Shown here: piece by piece, positions 5,170 through 6,652 of the stretch
How positions within the stretch are numbered: the first letter of the stretch is position 1
Layout: each line of letters begins with the position of its first letter
Assembly (NCBI GenBank): GCA_022564455.1
Contig: JADFLK010000128.1
Span: 1-6,652 of the forward strand
From: Bacteroidota bacterium
GTDB taxonomy: Bacteria; Bacteroidota; Rhodothermia; Rhodothermales; Rubricoccaceae
Direction: 5' to 3'
DNA length: 6,652 nt
Notes under the pieces: model-generated
The model's database searches: none
What the model was told of the DNA's origin: nothing
Seen by the model: only the letters and a program-made list of their open reading frames with translations
Program-made: the position numbers and the translations under genes

Positions 5170-6338
5170 GCAACGACGACAAACCCAAAGGTGTAAAACC
5201 GGCTGGCCTTCCGAAGAAGGCCGTAGGCCCAAAGGGAGCCAAGCCAGCCCCGCCCTCACTGCGGGGAGCACGCCCAGCCGCACCACCAAAGGCGCGCATC
5301 GCTCCGCAACCATCCGGTGATGGCGAAGCGGAAGGCCTTCCCGTCCTGACCAAAAAGGACTTCGATCCCGGGGTTGATGTTCGTTGGTGCCCGGGCTGCG
5401 GCGACTACGCGGTCCTCGCCGCCGTCCGGCGCGTTCTTCCTGAACTGACCGAAAGAAAAGAAGACGTCGTGTTCATCTCGGGCATCGGCTGCGCGAGCCG
5501 GTTCCCCTACTACATGAACACGTACGGCGTCCACTCCATCCACGGACGGGCGCCAACGCTGGCGACAGGCCTAAAAGCCAGCCGCCCGGAGCTGGATGTC
5601 TGGGTGATCACCGGCGACGGCGACGCGCTGTCCATCGGTGCCGGGCACTTCGCCCACGTGCTTCGGCGAAATGTGGACCTGCAAATCATCCTGTTCAATA
5701 ATGAGATTTACGGACTTACGAAAGGCCAGTACAGCCCCACGAGTGAGATGGGCAAGGTGACCAAGAGCACACCGTACGGCTCGCTGGACCATCCCTTCAA
5801 TCCCTTGGGCCTTGGCCTTGGTTCCGAAGGGACATTCCTCGCACGCACGCTGGATCGCGACCCGAAGCACATGCAGGCGATTTTCCGCCGCGCTCACGCA
5901 CACCGTGGAACGAGTCTGGTGGAGGTCTACCAGAACTGCAACATTTTCAACGACGGCGCTTTCTTCACCTACACCGAGCGCGACTCACGGGCTCTCAACA
6001 CCGTCCTTCTGGAGCACGGCGAGCCCGTCGTTTACGATAAGGGCCGGAAGGGCCTGAAGCTCGACGGCCTGCAACTCAAAAGCATCGATCTCACGAACGG
6101 CTCTTCGACATCGGATTGCCTCGTCCACGACGAGACCGACCGGACGCTGGCGCAGATCTACATACAGCAACTCTTTCGAAACGCCGAACTGCCACGCCCA
6201 TTCGGTGTGATCTACACGGAAAACCGCCCGACGTACGACGCTCTCATGCAGGCGCAGATCGACGAGGTGACTAGGAAGAAAGGCAAGGGCGATCTGAAGG
6301 CGCTGCTCCACGAGGGCACAACGTGGACGATTGAGTAG
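5166..6338 (+). CDS. korB: 2-oxoacid:ferredoxin oxidoreductase, beta subunit (2-oxoglutarate type)
   Basis: This subunit supplies the diphosphate side of the thiamine-diphosphate site and the [4Fe-4S] cluster that passes electrons to ferredoxin. Cluster ligands are visible as C75 and C78 in RWCPGCGDY, C109 in SGIGCASRF, and C258 in YQNCNIFND. The thiamine/Mg motif is ITGDGDALSIGAGHF (148-162) with LFNNEIYGLTKGQYSPTS (176-193). HPFNPLGLGLGSEGTFLART (209-228) is also family-typical. The conserved core begins near residue 60. Before it lies an unusual tail of about 57 residues rich in Lys, Pro, Ala and Gly, with eleven Lys/Arg between residues 6 and 44, probably disordered. A GTG at 5148 would add six residues, but the ATG at 5166 is the more natural start. 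At 390 residues it is longer than the typical 280-350, mainly because of this tail and the C-terminal extension. No ferredoxin-like delta subunit follows, so a ferredoxin must be encoded elsewhere. Confidence 0.96.
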   Translation: MSNDDKPKGVKPAGLPKKAVGPKGAKPAPPSLRGARPAAPPKARIAPQPSGDGEAEGLPVLTKKDFDPGVDVRWCPGCGDYAVLAAVRRVLPELTERKEDVVFISGIGCASRFPYYMNTYGVHSIHGRAPTLATGLKASRPELDVWVITGDGDALSIGAGHFAHVLRRNVDLQIILFNNEIYGLTKGQYSPTSEMGKVTKSTPYGSLDHPFNPLGLGLGSEGTFLARTLDRDPKHMQAIFRRAHAHRGTSLVEVYQNCNIFNDGAFFTYTERDSRALNTVLLEHGEPVVYDKGRKGLKLDGLQLKSIDLTNGSSTSDCLVHDETDRTLAQIYIQQLFRNAELPRPFGVIYTENRPTYDALMQAQIDEVTRKKGKGDLKALLHEGTTWTIE

Positions 6339-6346
6339 GCGAGAAC

Positions 6347-6652
6347 ATGCCGAAAAAGTTGCGCACTGCTACTCCATTGGTATTGGTCGCCCTTCTTGCG
6401 GTCGCTTGTTCTAGCCAGCCCGACACGGTTGCCTCCGATCTCGTCGCCAAAGCTGATACGCTCGATCCGATTACTGCCTACAGCGACGGCGGCGACATCC
6501 GGATGAATGCACCGACGCGGGAGCGATTGGTGGCCGAAGACCCGCTTTGGGCGGAAGCACTCCGGATCCACTACAACGCCATCGTGATGGACGGCCACAT
6601 CGACACGCCGTCGCGGATGGTGGATGACGGATTCGATTTTGGAACACGGCAC
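6347..6652 (+). CDS. Probable lipoprotein of the M19 membrane dipeptidase family, N-terminal part
   Basis: The first 102 residues of a protein cut by the right edge. It begins with a lipoprotein-type signal: basic MPKKLR, a hydrophobic core (TPLVLVALLAVA) and a cysteine at 21 followed by SSQP; the box LAVAC is acceptable though Ala at -3 is less common than Leu. A linker of about 50 residues leads to the start of the catalytic domain, HYNAIVMDGHIDTPSRM (75-91), where the HxD pair H84/D86 matches the first zinc ligands of M19 (renal-dipeptidase-like) enzymes, which hydrolyse dipeptides. The remaining ligands lie outside the window. The ATG is eight bases after the korB stop, so it is probably transcribed with korAB, though a metabolic link to the oxidoreductase is not obvious. 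An amidohydrolase of another family is the main alternative. Confidence 0.82.
   Translation, partial: MPKKLRTATPLVLVALLAVACSSQPDTVASDLVAKADTLDPITAYSDGGDIRMNAPTRERLVAEDPLWAEALRIHYNAIVMDGHIDTPSRMVDDGFDFGTRH

Noticed and set aside
4712..5353. 213-codon antisense frame across the korA-korB junction
   Set aside because: Antisense to two conserved genes and low in complexity where it mirrors the KorB tail; no domain visible.
1..6652. Mobile element, prophage, defence or biosynthetic system
   Set aside because: All genes but one are recognisable housekeeping or metabolic families, and no transposase, integrase, terminal repeats or composition break is visible.

Overview
This window is an ordinary stretch of a bacterial chromosome. 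It is GC-rich (roughly 60% by eye), densely coded, and carries housekeeping and central-metabolism genes in short operons. Three things tentatively suggest a bacterium from the Bacteroidota/Rhodothermota side of the tree: a two-gene 2-oxoacid:ferredoxin oxidoreductase with a fused gamma-alpha subunit, starts that mostly lack a Shine-Dalgarno sequence, and seven-base tandem repeats between genes. No rRNA marker is present, so this assignment is inference only.

Left part (1-1250, minus strand): the pair thyA (thymidylate synthase) followed by folA (dihydrofolate reductase, cut by the left edge). ThyA makes dTMP and converts methylene-tetrahydrofolate to dihydrofolate; FolA reduces the dihydrofolate back. 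The 87-base spacer between them holds degenerate heptamer repeats able to fold into a hairpin. Middle-left (1251-1730): a small, strongly acidic unrecognised protein on the plus strand, divergent from thyA, then a convergent spacer with three more heptamers. Middle (1731-2973, minus strand): a BtpA/SgcQ-family TIM-barrel protein followed 25 bases later by apaG, probably one operon.

Right part (2974-6652): a divergent regulatory spacer of about 290 bases with a perfect 8-bp inverted repeat and, directly before korA, a 16-base direct repeat that forms a 10-codon reading frame. Then, on the plus strand, come the gamma-alpha subunit (korA) and beta subunit (korB) of a 2-oxoacid:ferredoxin oxidoreductase, most like the 2-oxoglutarate enzymes, which link 2-oxoacid decarboxylation to ferredoxin reduction and acyl-CoA formation. 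Eight bases after korB, a probable lipoprotein of the M19 membrane-dipeptidase family begins and runs off the right edge.

I see no CRISPR array, mobile element, tRNA, rRNA or defence system, and no convincing undescribed system. The best leads are modest: very short reading frames that end at the start codons of both korA and korB (possible translational coupling without Shine-Dalgarno sequences), a basic Lys/Pro/Ala-rich tail on KorB, the heptamer repeats, and a divergent BtpA-family protein.
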